From positions 104,408 to 168,407 of the forward strand of contig NZ_AGFU01000002.1 in assembly GCF_000226955.1 (NCBI RefSeq): 64,000 nt of DNA, written 5' to 3'. The notes under the pieces are model-generated. The model did no database searches and was not told the origin of the DNA. It was given only the letters and a program-made list of their open reading frames with translations. A program made the position numbers and the translations under genes. Of the stretch, positions 1 through 8,899 are shown piece after piece (position 1 is the first letter of the stretch; each line of letters begins with the position of its first letter). This DNA is from Sphingomonas elodea ATCC 31461 (GTDB lineage Bacteria; Pseudomonadota; Alphaproteobacteria; Sphingomonadales; Sphingomonadaceae).

Positions 1-546
1 CAGGCCGAACGGCTGATGGTCGCGGCCGCGGTGCGGCGCGCGGTCGAGCGCGGGCAGCCGCTGGGCAGCCTGGAGCAGCAGCTGCGCGCCCGGTTCGGCG
101 GGGCGCATCCGCAAGCGGTTGGCGCGATCGTCACCGCGGCGGCCGATCCGTTGACGCTGGAGGACCTGCGCATCGCGCTGGATACCATCGCGCCGCGGCT
201 CGGCACCGGGCCGGACGACAGCATCTGGGTGCGCTTCCGCGCCTTTGTCGGCGACCTGTTCGTGCTCCACCAGGCCGGCGTGCCGAGCCCGCGCCCGGCC
301 GAGCGCCTGCGCCGTGCCCGCAGCGCGCTGGCCGCCGGCAATGTCGAGACCGCAATCGCCGAAGTGGCGCACATGCCGGGCGCCTCCGTGGCGGAGGGCT
401 GGACCAGCGCCGCCACGCGCTATGTCAACGCCCGCAAGGCATTGGACGAAATAGAGAAGGCGGCCGCTGCAACGCCGCCCAAACCCCCGGTCGTGGCGCC
501 GGCACCCGCCCCCGCCCCGGCACCGGAGACACCGAGGAACGACTGA
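1..546 (+). CDS. Mic60/mitofilin-like inner-membrane protein, C-terminal part (5' end outside window)
   Basis: The frame is open from the first base, so the gene begins upstream; 181 residues are visible. They are mainly helical and end in a low-complexity Pro/Ala tail (roughly residues 155-177). The block following the LEDLRIAL segment, with a [19 protein letters not shown] type helical stretch, resembles the C-terminal domain of alphaproteobacterial mitofilin-like proteins (COG4223), which are inner-membrane proteins with coiled coils proposed to shape membranes. The N-terminal membrane anchor is not visible. The next gene starts 1 base after the stop, so co-transcription with gcdH is likely. 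The family assignment is by resemblance only; it could be another coiled-coil envelope protein. Confidence 0.55.
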   Translation, partial: QAERLMVAAAVRRAVERGQPLGSLEQQLRARFGGAHPQAVGAIVTAAADPLTLEDLRIALDTIAPRLGTGPDDSIWVRFRAFVGDLFVLHQAGVPSPRPAERLRRARSALAAGNVETAIAEVAHMPGASVAEGWTSAATRYVNARKALDEIEKAAAATPPKPPVVAPAPAPAPAPETPRND

Positions 547-547
547 A

Positions 548-1732
548 ATGGCAGAGATGGGCCGGTTCGACTGGCAGGATCCGTTCGGGCTCGACGGCGA
601 GCTGACCGACGAGGAACGGATGGTGCAGGGTGCCGCACGCGACTACGCACAGGGCGAGCTGCTCCCGCGCGTGACCTCCGCCTATCTGGAGGAACGCTTC
701 GACCGCGAGATCATGGCCGAGATGGGCACGCTGGGCCTGCTCGGGCCCACGATCCCCGAAACCTATGGCGGCGCCGGGCTCGGCTATGTCGCCTATGGCC
801 TGGTCGCGCGCGAGGTGGAGCGGGTCGATTCGGGCTATCGCTCGGCGATGAGCGTGCAGAGCTCGCTCGTCATGCACCCGATCCACGCCTATGGTAGCGA
901 GGAGCAAAGGCGGAAATACCTGCCCAAGCTGGCGAGCGGCGAATGGGTCGGCTGCTTCGGCCTGACCGAGCCCGATGCCGGCTCGGACCCCGCCGGCATG
1001 CGCACCCGCGCCGAGAAGATCGACGGCGGCTACCGGATCACCGGCGCCAAGATGTGGATCACCAATTCGCCGATCGCCGACGTGTTCGTCGTCTGGGCGA
1101 AGAGCGACGCGCATGACGGCGCGATCCGCGGCTTCGTGCTCGAGCGGGGCATGAAGGGGCTTACCAGCCCCAAGATCGAGGGCAAGCTGAGCTTGCGCGC
1201 CTCGGTGACCGGCGAGATCGTGATGGACGGGGTGGAAGTGGGCGAAGACGCGCTGCTGCCCAACGTGCAGGGGCTGAAGGGCCCGTTCGGCTGCCTCAAC
1301 CGCGCGCGTTACGGCATCGCCTGGGGCACGATGGGCGCGGCCGAGGCCTGCTTCCACGCCGCGCGGCAGTACACGCTGGACCGCCACCAGTTCGGCCGGC
1401 CGCTGGCGGCGACCCAACTGGTGCAGCTCAAGCTCGCCAATATGCAGACCGAGATCGCGCTGGGGTTGCAGGCGGCGCTGCGCTGCGGGCGGATGTTCGA
1501 CGCGGGCACGCTGGCGCCTGAGGCGATCAGCATCATCAAGCGCAACAATTGCGGCAAGGCGCTGGAGATCGCCCGGGTTGCGCGCGACATGCATGGCGGC
1601 AACGGCATCTCGGCCGACTTCCATGTGATCCGCCATGCGATCAACCTCGAGACGGTGAACACGTACGAGGGCACGCACGACGTGCACGGGCTGATACTCG
1701 GCCGGGCGATCACCGGCATCGCGGCGTTCTGA
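548..1732 (+). CDS. gcdH: glutaryl-CoA dehydrogenase
   Basis: A 394-residue acyl-CoA dehydrogenase-family flavoprotein. It would oxidise and decarboxylate glutaryl-CoA to crotonyl-CoA in lysine/tryptophan/glutarate breakdown, passing electrons to ETF. Visible features: the FAD/substrate segment [11 protein letters not shown] (139-149), the WITNSP segment (170-175), the DRHQFGRPL motif (278-286), and the catalytic glutamate in [10 protein letters not shown] (Glu374), the position characteristic of GCDH. An arginine in [10 protein letters not shown] (Arg98) matches the residue that binds the glutarate carboxylate in characterised GCDHs. Length is normal. The stop overlaps the start of the following GNAT gene by one base (TGATG), and a CaiB/BaiF CoA-transferase follows, which fits a glutarate-activation and oxidation unit. 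Confidence 0.93.
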   Translation: MAEMGRFDWQDPFGLDGELTDEERMVQGAARDYAQGELLPRVTSAYLEERFDREIMAEMGTLGLLGPTIPETYGGAGLGYVAYGLVAREVERVDSGYRSAMSVQSSLVMHPIHAYGSEEQRRKYLPKLASGEWVGCFGLTEPDAGSDPAGMRTRAEKIDGGYRITGAKMWITNSPIADVFVVWAKSDAHDGAIRGFVLERGMKGLTSPKIEGKLSLRASVTGEIVMDGVEVGEDALLPNVQGLKGPFGCLNRARYGIAWGTMGAAEACFHAARQYTLDRHQFGRPLAATQLVQLKLANMQTEIALGLQAALRCGRMFDAGTLAPEAISIIKRNNCGKALEIARVARDMHGGNGISADFHVIRHAINLETVNTYEGTHDVHGLILGRAITGIAAF

Positions 1733-2250
1733 TGGCGCCCGATCGGCAGCCGGTGCTGGAGGGCGAGCTTGTCCGCATCCGGCCGATGACGGAAGCCGAT
1801 CGGGAGCCGCTCTATGCGGTTGCCAGCGATCCGCTGGTCTGGGAGGTCCACCCCGCCCATGATCGCTGGCAGCGGCCGGTGTTCGATGCCTTTTTCGAGG
1901 CCTGCCTGACCAGCGGCGGCGGGCTGACCATCCTCGACCGGGCGAGCGGCACCGTGATTGGCGCCTCGCGCTACGACAATTGGGTGCCCGAGGCCGACGA
2001 GATCGAGATCGGCTGGACCTATATCGCCCGCGCCTATTGGGGCGGGCGGTACAATCGCGAAATCAAGACGCTGATGCTCGCCCATATCCACGCGCAGGTC
2101 ACGACCGCGACCTTCATGGTGGGGGCGAACAATATCCGCTCGCGCCGGGCGATGGAGAAGATCGACGGCGTGCTGCGCCCTGGCACGCATCCACGCATCA
2201 TGGCGGGCGTGGAAAAGCCGCACGTCGTCTACGAGATCCGGCGCCCGTGA
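1732..2250 (+). CDS. GNAT-family N-acetyltransferase
   Basis: A 172-residue protein with RimJ/RimL-type GNAT character: an N-terminal strand with LVRIRPMTEADRE, a central EIGWTYIARAYWGG beta-bulge/acetyl-CoA loop region, and the helix NNIRSRRAMEKI typical of the fold. The start was chosen because its ATG shares one base with the gcdH stop; its own end overlaps the CoA-transferase GTG start (GTGA). The substrate cannot be told from sequence. Its position inside a coupled gcdH/CoA-transferase unit is unusual and may mean no more than co-transcription. Confidence 0.8.
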   Translation: MAPDRQPVLEGELVRIRPMTEADREPLYAVASDPLVWEVHPAHDRWQRPVFDAFFEACLTSGGGLTILDRASGTVIGASRYDNWVPEADEIEIGWTYIARAYWGGRYNREIKTLMLAHIHAQVTTATFMVGANNIRSRRAMEKIDGVLRPGTHPRIMAGVEKPHVVYEIRRP

Positions 2251-3353
2251 AGCCGCTCGCCGGCATCAAGGTCGTCGAGCTTGCCCGCATCCTCGCCGGG
2301 CCCTGGTGCGGGCAGCTGCTCGCCGATCTGGGGGCCGAGGTGGTCAAGGTCGAGCGGCCGGGGGCAGGGGATGATACCCGCCATTGGGGCCCGCCCTTCC
2401 TCCATGATGCGGAGGGTACGAACCGAGATGCCGCCTATTTCCACGCATGCAATCGCGGCAAGACGAGCGTGGGCATCGACATCGCCACGCCCCAGGGACA
2501 GGCGGCCGCCCGCGCGCTGATCGCCGATGCCGATGTGGTGATCGAGAACTACAAGGTCGGCGGGCTGGTGAAATACGGGCTCGATGCCGCCAGCCTGCGC
2601 GCCGCCAACCCGCGGCTGATCGTCTGCTCGATCACCGGCTTCGGCCAGACGGGCCCCTATGCGGCGCGGGCCGGCTATGACTTCATCATCCAGGGCATGG
2701 GCGGGGCGATGAGCCTCACCGGCGAGCCCGACGGCGCGCCGCAAAAGGCGGGGGTCGCCTATGCCGACATCTTCACCGGCGTCTATTCGGCCGTCGCGAT
2801 CCTCGCCGCGCTGCGTCGGCGCGACGTGGAGGGCGTGGGCGCGCATATCGACATGGCGCTGCTCGATACGCAGGTCGCGGTGCTCGCCAACCAGGCGCTC
2901 AACTGGATGGCGAGCGGGAAGGTGCCGCACCGCATGGGCAACGGCCATGCGAATCTGGTTCCTTATCAGGCGTTTGCCTGCCGCGACGGCGAGCTGATCG
3001 TCGCGGTGGGCAATGATTCGCAGTTCGCCAGGCTGTGCGCGATCCTCGGCCTCGATCTGGCGGGCGATGCGCGGTTTGCGACAAACCCGGCGCGGGTGAC
3101 CAATCGCGACGCGCTGATCCCGCAACTCGCCCGCGCGATCCTCGATTGGGCCAAGGCGGATCTGTACGAGGCGCTGGAGGCGCAGGGCGTGCCGGCGGGG
3201 CCCATCAACCGCGTCGACGAGGTGTTCGCCGATCCGCAGGTGATCGCGCGCGGCATGGCGATCGTGCGTGACGGGCTGCCGGGCCTTGCCAGCCCGATCA
3301 CGATCGACGGCGAACGCATGGTCGCCGAGCGCGCGAGCCCGGCGCGGCCCTGA
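2247..3353 (+). CDS. CaiB/BaiF-family CoA-transferase, probably glutarate-activating
   Basis: A 368-residue class III CoA-transferase. The N-terminus PLAGIKVVELARILAGPW and the LADLGAEVVKVERP segment are hallmarks of the family; the usual catalytic aspartate region lies in the HIDMALLDTQVAVL stretch. The family moves CoA between acyl-CoA and a free acid through an aspartyl-CoA intermediate. Next to gcdH, orthologues of SUGCT-type enzymes make glutaryl-CoA from glutarate using succinyl-CoA; that substrate is an inference from context. The start is GTG, overlapping the upstream stop by three bases, with no better ATG nearby. A palindromic repeat follows the stop. Confidence 0.85.
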   Translation: MKPLAGIKVVELARILAGPWCGQLLADLGAEVVKVERPGAGDDTRHWGPPFLHDAEGTNRDAAYFHACNRGKTSVGIDIATPQGQAAARALIADADVVIENYKVGGLVKYGLDAASLRAANPRLIVCSITGFGQTGPYAARAGYDFIIQGMGGAMSLTGEPDGAPQKAGVAYADIFTGVYSAVAILAALRRRDVEGVGAHIDMALLDTQVAVLANQALNWMASGKVPHRMGNGHANLVPYQAFACRDGELIVAVGNDSQFARLCAILGLDLAGDARFATNPARVTNRDALIPQLARAILDWAKADLYEALEAQGVPAGPINRVDEVFADPQVIARGMAIVRDGLPGLASPITIDGERMVAERASPARP

Positions 3354-3371
3354 GCTGGCGCTCGCCACCAG

Positions 3372-3470
3372 CCCTCATCCCGGCGGAAGCCGGGATCCAT
3401 TCGCTACTAGGTGCAAGCAGGAGCCGGCACGAAGACCCCAATGGACCCCGGCTTTCGCCGGGGTGACGAG
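3372..3470. repeat. intergenic palindromic repeat (CCCGGCGGAAGCCGGG type)
   Basis: Two inverted arms, about 3372-3401 and 3440-3470, share a CCGGCG-AAGCCGGG core ending in GGATCCATT or its mirror. The left arm is itself a short hairpin, and so is the right. The arms flank roughly 40 bases of unrelated sequence. It sits between two convergent gene ends (the CoA-transferase and coq9), where it could act as a bidirectional terminator. Elements of this appearance are common between genes in sphingomonads; copy number in this genome cannot be judged from the window. Confidence 0.7.
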
Positions 3471-3483
3471 AAGAGGGGGCACC

Positions 3484-4140
3484 TCAGATCGCCGGGTAGC
3501 GCAGCCGGCCGATGAAGCGGGAGAGGCTCGGGCGATTGCTGGTGCGATTCACGAACCCGGCCTTGGCCTTTTCGAAGCGCATGATTCCGTCGATCCGGCG
3601 GCCGAGAAAGGCGCGGGTATCCGCCCATTCCTCGCTCTCGTCCTGCACGAACACCGCGATGGTCGCGGCATAGACGCTGCCGAGCGTCATCCGCTTGGTA
3701 TAGTGATTGTAATCGGTCGCGGTATCGCCCGCCGCGCGCCACATGGCGTCCGCTGCGCGCCAGCCGAGCTTGCTCGCTCGGCCCAGATTCTGCGGCATGG
3801 CGAGGATCGCCAGCGCCCGGCGCAACGCGTCGCGATACGGGGCGAGCAGCGCCAGCCGCGCCTCGACCAGCGCGGCAATGCGCGCGCGGATCTTCATGCC
3901 CGCCAGCGTCTCGGGCGAGAGTTCGTCGAGCATCGTGCGATCGATATGCGCGAACCAGGCGTCGATCATCGCCAGCGGACCATCGGCGAAGGCGAGTCGC
4001 GCCATGTCGCGGTCGACGCCCATGCCATCGGCGGTGGCGTCGAGCGCACGCTGGTTCCAGCCATCGAAGGCGGCGTTGGCGGCAAGCGACGGCGCAAGCG
4101 CCGCGCGCAGTTCGTCGAGGGTGGCGTCGGCGAGATCCAT
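3484..4140 (-). CDS. coq9: COQ9-family ubiquinone biosynthesis protein
   Basis: A 218-residue COQ9-like protein. COQ9 is a lipid-binding protein of the TetR-like fold that presents ubiquinone intermediates to COQ7; a COQ7 gene lies at 48454-48987 in this window, not adjacent. Family signatures visible: LAFADGPLAMIDAWF early, DTATDYNHYTKRMTLGSVY (about 141-159) and the C-terminal amphipathic region ending in a membrane-contact helix, GRRIDGIMRFEKAKAGF. The ATG at 4140 lies 39 bases after the DMT transporter stop, so both probably form one minus-strand transcript. Confidence 0.88.
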   Translation of the reverse strand: MDLADATLDELRAALAPSLAANAAFDGWNQRALDATADGMGVDRDMARLAFADGPLAMIDAWFAHIDRTMLDELSPETLAGMKIRARIAALVEARLALLAPYRDALRRALAILAMPQNLGRASKLGWRAADAMWRAAGDTATDYNHYTKRMTLGSVYAATIAVFVQDESEEWADTRAFLGRRIDGIMRFEKAKAGFVNRTSNRPSLSRFIGRLRYPAI

Positions 4141-4179
4141 GGGCCTGATCTAGGCGCGAAGCCGCGCCCCGGCAACCGC

Positions 4180-5085
4180 CTACCCCTTGGGCCGTACCCC
4201 GCCCTGGCGGACCAGCACCAGCGCCGCGGCGACCAAGCCTGCGCCGAACAGATCGGCGGCGGCGAGGCGTTCGTCGAAGATCACCCAACCCAGCGCCGCA
4301 CCCACCGCCGGCTGCACCAGCAAGGCGATGCCGATCACCAGCGGCGAGAGATGGCCGAGCGCGTAGATCATGCAGCCCTGCCCGATCAGCTGGCTGACGA
4401 TGGCGAGCGCGAGCAGCGGCCACCAAAGGTGCGGCACGATCTGCTCGCCCATCGCCAGCGCGATGACGAGCAGCGGCGGGATGGTGGCGAGCGAGGACAG
4501 CGCCAGCGCCGGCACCGGCGCGATCGTCGCCCGTACCCGTGCCATCAGCGCGAAATAGACGGCATAGAACACGCCCGCGAGCAGGCAGAACAGGTCGCCC
4601 GCGAGATGCTGCGACGAAAGCTCCGCCGAACGGCCGAGCAGCAATGCGCCACCGATTCCCGCCAGCAGCAGCGCCGCGCCCTGGCTCTTGCTCGGCCAGG
4701 CGCGTGCCACCACGAAGCCGTAGATCGGGAAGATCAGCGACGCCGAATTGCCGAACAAGGTCGAATTGGCGAGCGTGGTGCGGACGATGCCGATGTGCCA
4801 GCTCGCCAGGTCGAGCGCGAACACCACGCCGGCGATGCCGAGAATCCACCAGCGGCCCCGGCCGGCGGCGATCGGCCGCTCCCCCATGGCGGCAGCCGCC
4901 GCGAACAGGATCGGCGTGGCGATGATCAGCCGCCAGAACGCGGCCGACACCGGGCCCACATCGGCCATCCGCACGAACAACGGGCCGGTGGCGAGCGCGG
5001 TGTTTGCGACGAGCGCTGCAATTAGCGCGGTCGCAACATGGCTTCGTGCCGGGGAAGTTTTTGTTGTCGGTGCGTTGCGGTGCAT
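4180..5085 (-). CDS. DMT-superfamily (EamA) transporter
   Basis: A 301-residue hydrophobic protein with about ten predicted membrane helices in two repeats, the pattern of EamA/RhaT drug-metabolite exporters. The first repeat starts near ALIAALVANTALATGPLF, and the second contains FCLLAGVFYAVYFALMARV. The C-terminus GLVAAALVLVRQGG is typical. The transported compound is unknown. It starts 55 bases from the divergent Old Yellow Enzyme gene, so that gap must carry promoters for both, and it leads into coq9 on the same strand. Confidence 0.85.
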   Translation of the reverse strand: MHRNAPTTKTSPARSHVATALIAALVANTALATGPLFVRMADVGPVSAAFWRLIIATPILFAAAAAMGERPIAAGRGRWWILGIAGVVFALDLASWHIGIVRTTLANSTLFGNSASLIFPIYGFVVARAWPSKSQGAALLLAGIGGALLLGRSAELSSQHLAGDLFCLLAGVFYAVYFALMARVRATIAPVPALALSSLATIPPLLVIALAMGEQIVPHLWWPLLALAIVSQLIGQGCMIYALGHLSPLVIGIALLVQPAVGAALGWVIFDERLAAADLFGAGLVAAALVLVRQGGVRPKG

Positions 5086-5140
5086 GGCGCCCTGTAGCGC
5101 CCTATCTGCCCGAAGTCACAAACAGCATGAGGGAATTTCA

Positions 5141-6256
5141 ATGCCCAGCCTGTTCGATCCGATTCAGATCGGCGCGATCCACGCCGCCAATCGCGTGTGG
5201 ATGTCGCCGCTCACCCGCGGCCGTTCCACCCGCGGCCATGTGCCGACGCCGATCATGGCCGACTATTACCGCCAGCGCGCCAGCGCCGGGCTGATCATCA
5301 GCGAGGCGACCGGCATCAGCCAGCAGGGGCTGGGCTGGGCCTATGCCCCCGGCATCTGGAGCGACGCGCAGGTCGAGGCGTGGAAGCCGATCACCGCGGC
5401 GGTGCACGAAGCCGGCGGCCGAATCGTCTCGCAGCTATGGCACATGGGCCGGCTGGTCCATTCGGACTTCCTCGGCGGCGAGCCGCCGGTCTCCGCGTCG
5501 GCGACGACGGCACCCGGCGAGGTCCGCACCTATCCGGCGGAGGATTCGGGCGAGATCAAGCGCCCCTACACCCAGGCCCGCCCGCTGCGCACCGACGAGA
5601 TTCCCGGCATCCTCGCCGATTACGAACGCGCCGCCCGGAACGCGATCCGCGCCGGCTTCGACGGGGTGCAGATCCACGCCGCCAATGGCTATCTGATCGA
5701 CCAGTTCCTGCGCGACAATGCGAACTTCCGCGAGGATGCCTATGGCGGATCGATCGAGAACCGCATCCGCCTGCTGCGCGAGGTGAGCCAGCGCGTGGTG
5801 GACACGATCGGGGCCGACCGTACCGGCGTGCGGCTGTCGCCCAATGGCGAGGTGCAGGGCGTCAACGACAGCAACCCGGCTCCGCTGTTCGAGGCCGCAG
5901 CCGCGGCGCTCGACGATATCGGCGTGGCCTTCCTCGAGATGCGCGAGCCGCGTCCCGGCGGCAGTCGCGGCGAGCCCGACCAGCCGCCGATCCACCCGGT
6001 AATGCGCAAGGTCTTTTCCGGCGTGCTGGCGCTCAACTCGGACTATGATGCCGAAAGTGCCCAGGCCGCGCTCGACGCGGGCGAGGCCGATGCGATCGCC
6101 TTCGGCCGGACCTTCCTCGCCAATCCGGACCTGCCGCGCCGCCTGCGCGAGGGGCTGCCGCTCAATCCGCAGCGCGAGGAACTCTTCTATGTCGGTGGGG
6201 CCGAGGGCTATACCGACTATCCGACTGCCGACGAACTGGCGCTTCAATCGGCCTGA
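5141..6256 (+). CDS. NADH:flavin oxidoreductase, Old Yellow Enzyme family
   Basis: A 371-residue FMN-dependent TIM-barrel enzyme of the OYE class, which reduces activated alkenes, nitro compounds or N-ethylmaleimide with NAD(P)H. Signatures: NRVWMSPLTRGRS near the N-terminus, the QLWHMGRLVH segment, HAANGYLIDQFLRDNAN (the substrate-binding His/Asn and the conserved active-site region), the YGGSIENR motif and the FMN phosphate-binding IAFGRTFLANPDL. The chosen ATG has GAGGGA at 5129-5134. It is divergent from the DMT exporter. The last 13 bases overlap the convergent small membrane protein gene. Confidence 0.9.
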   Translation: MPSLFDPIQIGAIHAANRVWMSPLTRGRSTRGHVPTPIMADYYRQRASAGLIISEATGISQQGLGWAYAPGIWSDAQVEAWKPITAAVHEAGGRIVSQLWHMGRLVHSDFLGGEPPVSASATTAPGEVRTYPAEDSGEIKRPYTQARPLRTDEIPGILADYERAARNAIRAGFDGVQIHAANGYLIDQFLRDNANFREDAYGGSIENRIRLLREVSQRVVDTIGADRTGVRLSPNGEVQGVNDSNPAPLFEAAAAALDDIGVAFLEMREPRPGGSRGEPDQPPIHPVMRKVFSGVLALNSDYDAESAQAALDAGEADAIAFGRTFLANPDLPRRLREGLPLNPQREELFYVGGAEGYTDYPTADELALQSA

Positions 6257-6744
6257 TCGAAGCCGTCCAGCCAGCGGGTGCTGGCCTCGCGCAAGGCTTT
6301 ACGAGTCCTTTGCGGGGTCAGCACTGCCGCCAGAAGGAACGGGAACCATGGCCAGAACAGGAAGCTGCCGGTGACCAGCAACGCGATGAGGACCGCGCCG
6401 CCGAAGCGCAGCCCCGCCAGCCGCGAATGCGCGGTGTAGTTGAGCTTGATCGTCCGCGGCGCCCTGGCGTCGAACCAGCTGCGGGTGACAAAGCTGTCCG
6501 GCGTGGCCTTGCGCGGCTGAAACCCGAACCTCCAGCCCTGCGCATCCCCTCCGCCTGTCTGAGGGGATGGAGGAGGCGCCATCCTCGGCTCCCGTCGTTT
6601 TCGACGGCCCTCCCCGCGACCGACCCCTCCCGCGAGCGGAAGGGGAGAATTGGGTTGAGAAACCTCGCGCCCGGTAGCGCGATCCACCACGACCAGCCGC
6701 CGCCCCCGCTCTTCTACGCGATAGCGGGAGGGCGGCATGTCCAT
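6244..6744 (-). CDS. small membrane protein with a repeat element inside its frame
   Basis: A 166-residue protein not recognised as a named family. Residues 1-30 look like a soluble start (PPSRYRVEERGRRLVVVD), about 31-70 are a low-complexity Pro/Gly/Arg stretch, then a polar block (FVTRSWFDARAPRTIKLNY), a hydrophobic span near 118-145 likely to be one or two membrane helices, and a basic tail. The low-complexity stretch is exactly what the hairpin-rich repeat at 6544-6645 encodes, so the ancestral protein was probably about 40 residues shorter. It starts 4 bases after ribH and should be the last gene of the riboflavin transcript; its end overlaps the Old Yellow Enzyme gene tail-to-tail. Confidence 0.65.
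   Translation of the reverse strand: MDMPPSRYRVEERGRRLVVVDRATGREVSQPNSPLPLAGGVGRGEGRRKRREPRMAPPPSPQTGGGDAQGWRFGFQPRKATPDSFVTRSWFDARAPRTIKLNYTAHSRLAGLRFGGAVLIALLVTGSFLFWPWFPFLLAAVLTPQRTRKALREASTRWLDGFDQAD
6544..6645. repeat. hairpin-rich GC repeat inside a coding frame
   Basis: Three hairpins lie in about 100 bases: ATCCCCTC/GAGGGGAT (6544-6551 with 6561-6568, perfect), CCGTCG/CGACGG (6592-6597 with 6602-6607, TTTT loop), and CCCCT..AGGGG (6624-6628 with 6641-6645). The run has the look of an intergenic interspersed repeat but is read through by the minus-strand membrane protein gene without a stop, as a Pro/Gly/Arg-rich segment. Confidence 0.6.
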
Positions 6745-6748
6745 AGGA

Positions 6749-7168
6749 TCAGCCGAACTTGCCCTTGAGCGCCAGCATCGCCAGCGCCGCCTTGGCCGCC
6801 TCGCCGCCCTTGTCCTTCTGCTTCGGATCGGCGCGGACCAGCGCCTGCGCCTCGTTCTCGACCGTGAGGATGCCGTTGCCGATCGCGACGCCGTCCATCG
6901 ACAGCGCCATCAGCCCGCGTGCGCTCTCGCCCGCGACGATCTCGAAATGATAGGTCTCGCCGCGGATCACCACGCCGATCGCGACGAACGCGTCGTAGCG
7001 GCCGCTGTCCGCCGCCAGCGCGACCGCGCCCGGGATCTCCAGCGCGCCCGGCACCGTGATCACCTCGGCCTTGTGGCCCGCCGCCTCGATCGCGGCCTTG
7101 GCGCCGGCGATAAGCAGGTCGTTGAGATGCTCGTAGAAGCGCGCTTCGACGATGAGGATGGTGGCCAT
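6749..7168 (-). CDS. ribH: 6,7-dimethyl-8-ribityllumazine synthase
   Basis: A 139-residue lumazine synthase, the penultimate step of riboflavin synthesis, condensing the ribityl-pyrimidine with 3,4-dihydroxy-2-butanone 4-phosphate. Family marks: the N-terminal strand [14 protein letters not shown], the [11 protein letters not shown] segment, and [21 protein letters not shown], which contains the catalytic His region. Compared with E. coli RibH it is slightly short at the N-terminus. The ATG overlaps the ribBA stop by one base (TAATG), indicating translational coupling. It is the fourth rib gene in the minus-strand cluster. Confidence 0.95.
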   Translation of the reverse strand: MATILIVEARFYEHLNDLLIAGAKAAIEAAGHKAEVITVPGALEIPGAVALAADSGRYDAFVAIGVVIRGETYHFEIVAGESARGLMALSMDGVAIGNGILTVENEAQALVRADPKQKDKGGEAAKAALAMLALKGKFG

Positions 7169-8304
7169 TATTGCTCCGGATCGATGGGACGCGTGCCGGC
7201 GATCGACAGGCCATAGCCGTCGAGCCCGATCAGCGTGTGATGGGTGTTGGAGAGCAGGATCATCTCCTGCACGCCGAGTTCGGTGAGGATGGTCGCGCCG
7301 ACGCCGTAATCGCGCAGCTCGTCCATCGCCTTGGGCGGGATCGCGCCGCTGCGGGTCTGCAGCGCGACGGTATAGCCGTCGGGGCGAGGGCGGTTGATCA
7401 CCACGATCACGCCGGCGCCTTCCTTGCCGATGATCTCCATCGACTTGCGCAGCAGCCCGCCGCGCGGGCCGCCTTCGCCGAACACGTCGGCAAAGGGCGA
7501 GAGCGCATGCATGCGCACCAGCGTCGGCTTGTCGGGATCAATCTTGCCCTTGACCAGCGCGACCTGCTCGCTGCCGGTCGCCTTGTTCCAGAAGGTGAGC
7601 GCGCGCCACTCGCCGCCCCATTCGCTGGTGAAGCTCGCCTCGGCGCGCTGCTCGACGAGGTGATCGTGGCGGCGGCGATAGGCGATCAGGTCGCGGATCG
7701 TGCCGATCTTGAGGTTGTGGAGCTGGGCGAAGCCGACGAGATCGTCGAGCCGGGCCATCGTCCCGTCGTCCTTCATGATCTCGCAGATCACGCCGGCGGG
7801 GTTGAGCCCGGCGAGGCGAGCAACATCCACCGCCGCCTCGGTATGGCCGGCACGGACCAGCACGCCGCCGTCCCGCGCGACCAGCGGGAAGACATGGCCC
7901 GGCGTGACGATGTCGGCGCGGTCCTTGGTGCCGTCGATCGCCACCGAGATGGTGCGGGCGCGATCGGCGGCGGAGATGCCGGTGGTCACGCCTTCCTTGG
8001 CCTCGATCGAGACGGTGAAGGCGGTTTCGTGCCGGGTGCCGTTGGCACGGCTCATCAGCTCGAGCCCGAGCTTGTCGACGCGCGCCTTGGTCATCGCCAG
8101 GCAGATCAGGCCGCGGCCGTATTTGGCCATGAAGTTGATCGCGTCCGGGGTCGCCATCTGGGCGGGGATGACCAGGTCGCCCTCATTCTCGCGATCCTCG
8201 TCATCGACCAGGATGAACATGCGGCCGTTGCGGGCCTCGTCGATCAGTTCCTCGGGCGAGGAGAGGAAGCCGTGCTTGAGCGCGGCGAGTTCAGCCTTTG
8301 GCAC
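7168..8304 (-). CDS. ribB: 3,4-dihydroxy-2-butanone-4-phosphate synthase fused to a degenerate GTP cyclohydrolase II domain
   Basis: 378 residues. The N-terminal two thirds are an intact DHBP synthase: [16 protein letters not shown] (acidic metal site), [24 protein letters not shown], and [20 protein letters not shown]. The C-terminal third has the size and fold outline of GTP cyclohydrolase II, but the zinc-site cysteines are absent: the usual cysteine-rich LxC-x2-GD-type segment reads [16 protein letters not shown], and the later C-x-C is missing. GTP cyclohydrolase activity is therefore unlikely and a separate ribA should exist elsewhere. Its start overlaps the end of ribE by 14 bases and its stop overlaps ribH. 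Confidence 0.92.
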   Translation of the reverse strand: MPKAELAALKHGFLSSPEELIDEARNGRMFILVDDEDRENEGDLVIPAQMATPDAINFMAKYGRGLICLAMTKARVDKLGLELMSRANGTRHETAFTVSIEAKEGVTTGISAADRARTISVAIDGTKDRADIVTPGHVFPLVARDGGVLVRAGHTEAAVDVARLAGLNPAGVICEIMKDDGTMARLDDLVGFAQLHNLKIGTIRDLIAYRRRHDHLVEQRAEASFTSEWGGEWRALTFWNKATGSEQVALVKGKIDPDKPTLVRMHALSPFADVFGEGGPRGGLLRKSMEIIGKEGAGVIVVINRPRPDGYTVALQTRSGAIPPKAMDELRDYGVGATILTELGVQEMILLSNTHHTLIGLDGYGLSIAGTRPIDPEQ

Positions 8305-8899
8305 GCAATGCCTCCATGCGCTGGAGATAACGTGCCAGCACGTCGATCTCCAGATTGACCGCCTGGCCTTCCGCCAGCGTGGCGAAAGTGGTGACGGCCG
8401 CGGTGTGGGGAATGATGTTGAGGTGGAATTCGACGCCTTGCGGGGTATCGTCCACCGCGTTGACCGTCAGCGACACGCCGTCGACGGTGATCGAGCCCTT
8501 GGGCGCGACATAGGGGGCGATCTCCGGCCCCGCCGCGATCACGACATGGTGCGAGCCGTCGATCGCCTCAATGAGCTTCACCCGGCCGACGCCGTCGACA
8601 TGTCCGGTGACGATATGCCCGCCCAGTTCGTCGCCCAGGCGCAGCGCGCGCTCCAGGTTGAGCTTGCGGCCGGTGGTCCACAGGTCGTCGGCGGTGCGCG
8701 AGACGGTCTCGCCCGACACGTCGAAGTCGAGCCAGCCCGGCCCCTTGTCGACCACCGTCAGGCACACGCCCGAACAGGCGACCGAGGCGCCGAGATCGAT
8801 CTCGTGGGTGGGATAGGCCGTCGACACGCGCACGCGCAGGTCGCCCTGGCGCTCTACCGCGTCGATCGTGCCGACATCGCTTACGATTCCGGTGAACAT
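8291..8899 (-). CDS. ribE: riboflavin synthase, alpha subunit
   Basis: A 202-residue riboflavin synthase that dismutates two lumazines to riboflavin and the pyrimidine. It begins with the diagnostic MFTGIV and shows the internal duplication of the family, with CSGVCLTVVD in the first half and DGVSLTVNAVDD in the second, plus GHIVTGHVDGVG at the domain junction. The ATG shares one base with the ribD stop (TGATG), and its 3' end overlaps ribBA by 14 bases, so the three are tightly coupled. Confidence 0.95.
   Translation of the reverse strand: MFTGIVSDVGTIDAVERQGDLRVRVSTAYPTHEIDLGASVACSGVCLTVVDKGPGWLDFDVSGETVSRTADDLWTTGRKLNLERALRLGDELGGHIVTGHVDGVGRVKLIEAIDGSHHVVIAAGPEIAPYVAPKGSITVDGVSLTVNAVDDTPQGVEFHLNIIPHTAAVTTFATLAEGQAVNLEIDVLARYLQRMEALRAKG

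Noticed and set aside
425-1687. Long antisense frame opposite gcdH (420 codons), and similar ones opposite cyoB (35727-37772) and ligD (27937-30903)
   Set aside because: They are His/Arg/Asp/Ala-rich shadows produced by codon bias in GC-rich DNA; they carry no recognisable domain and lie opposite well-supported genes.
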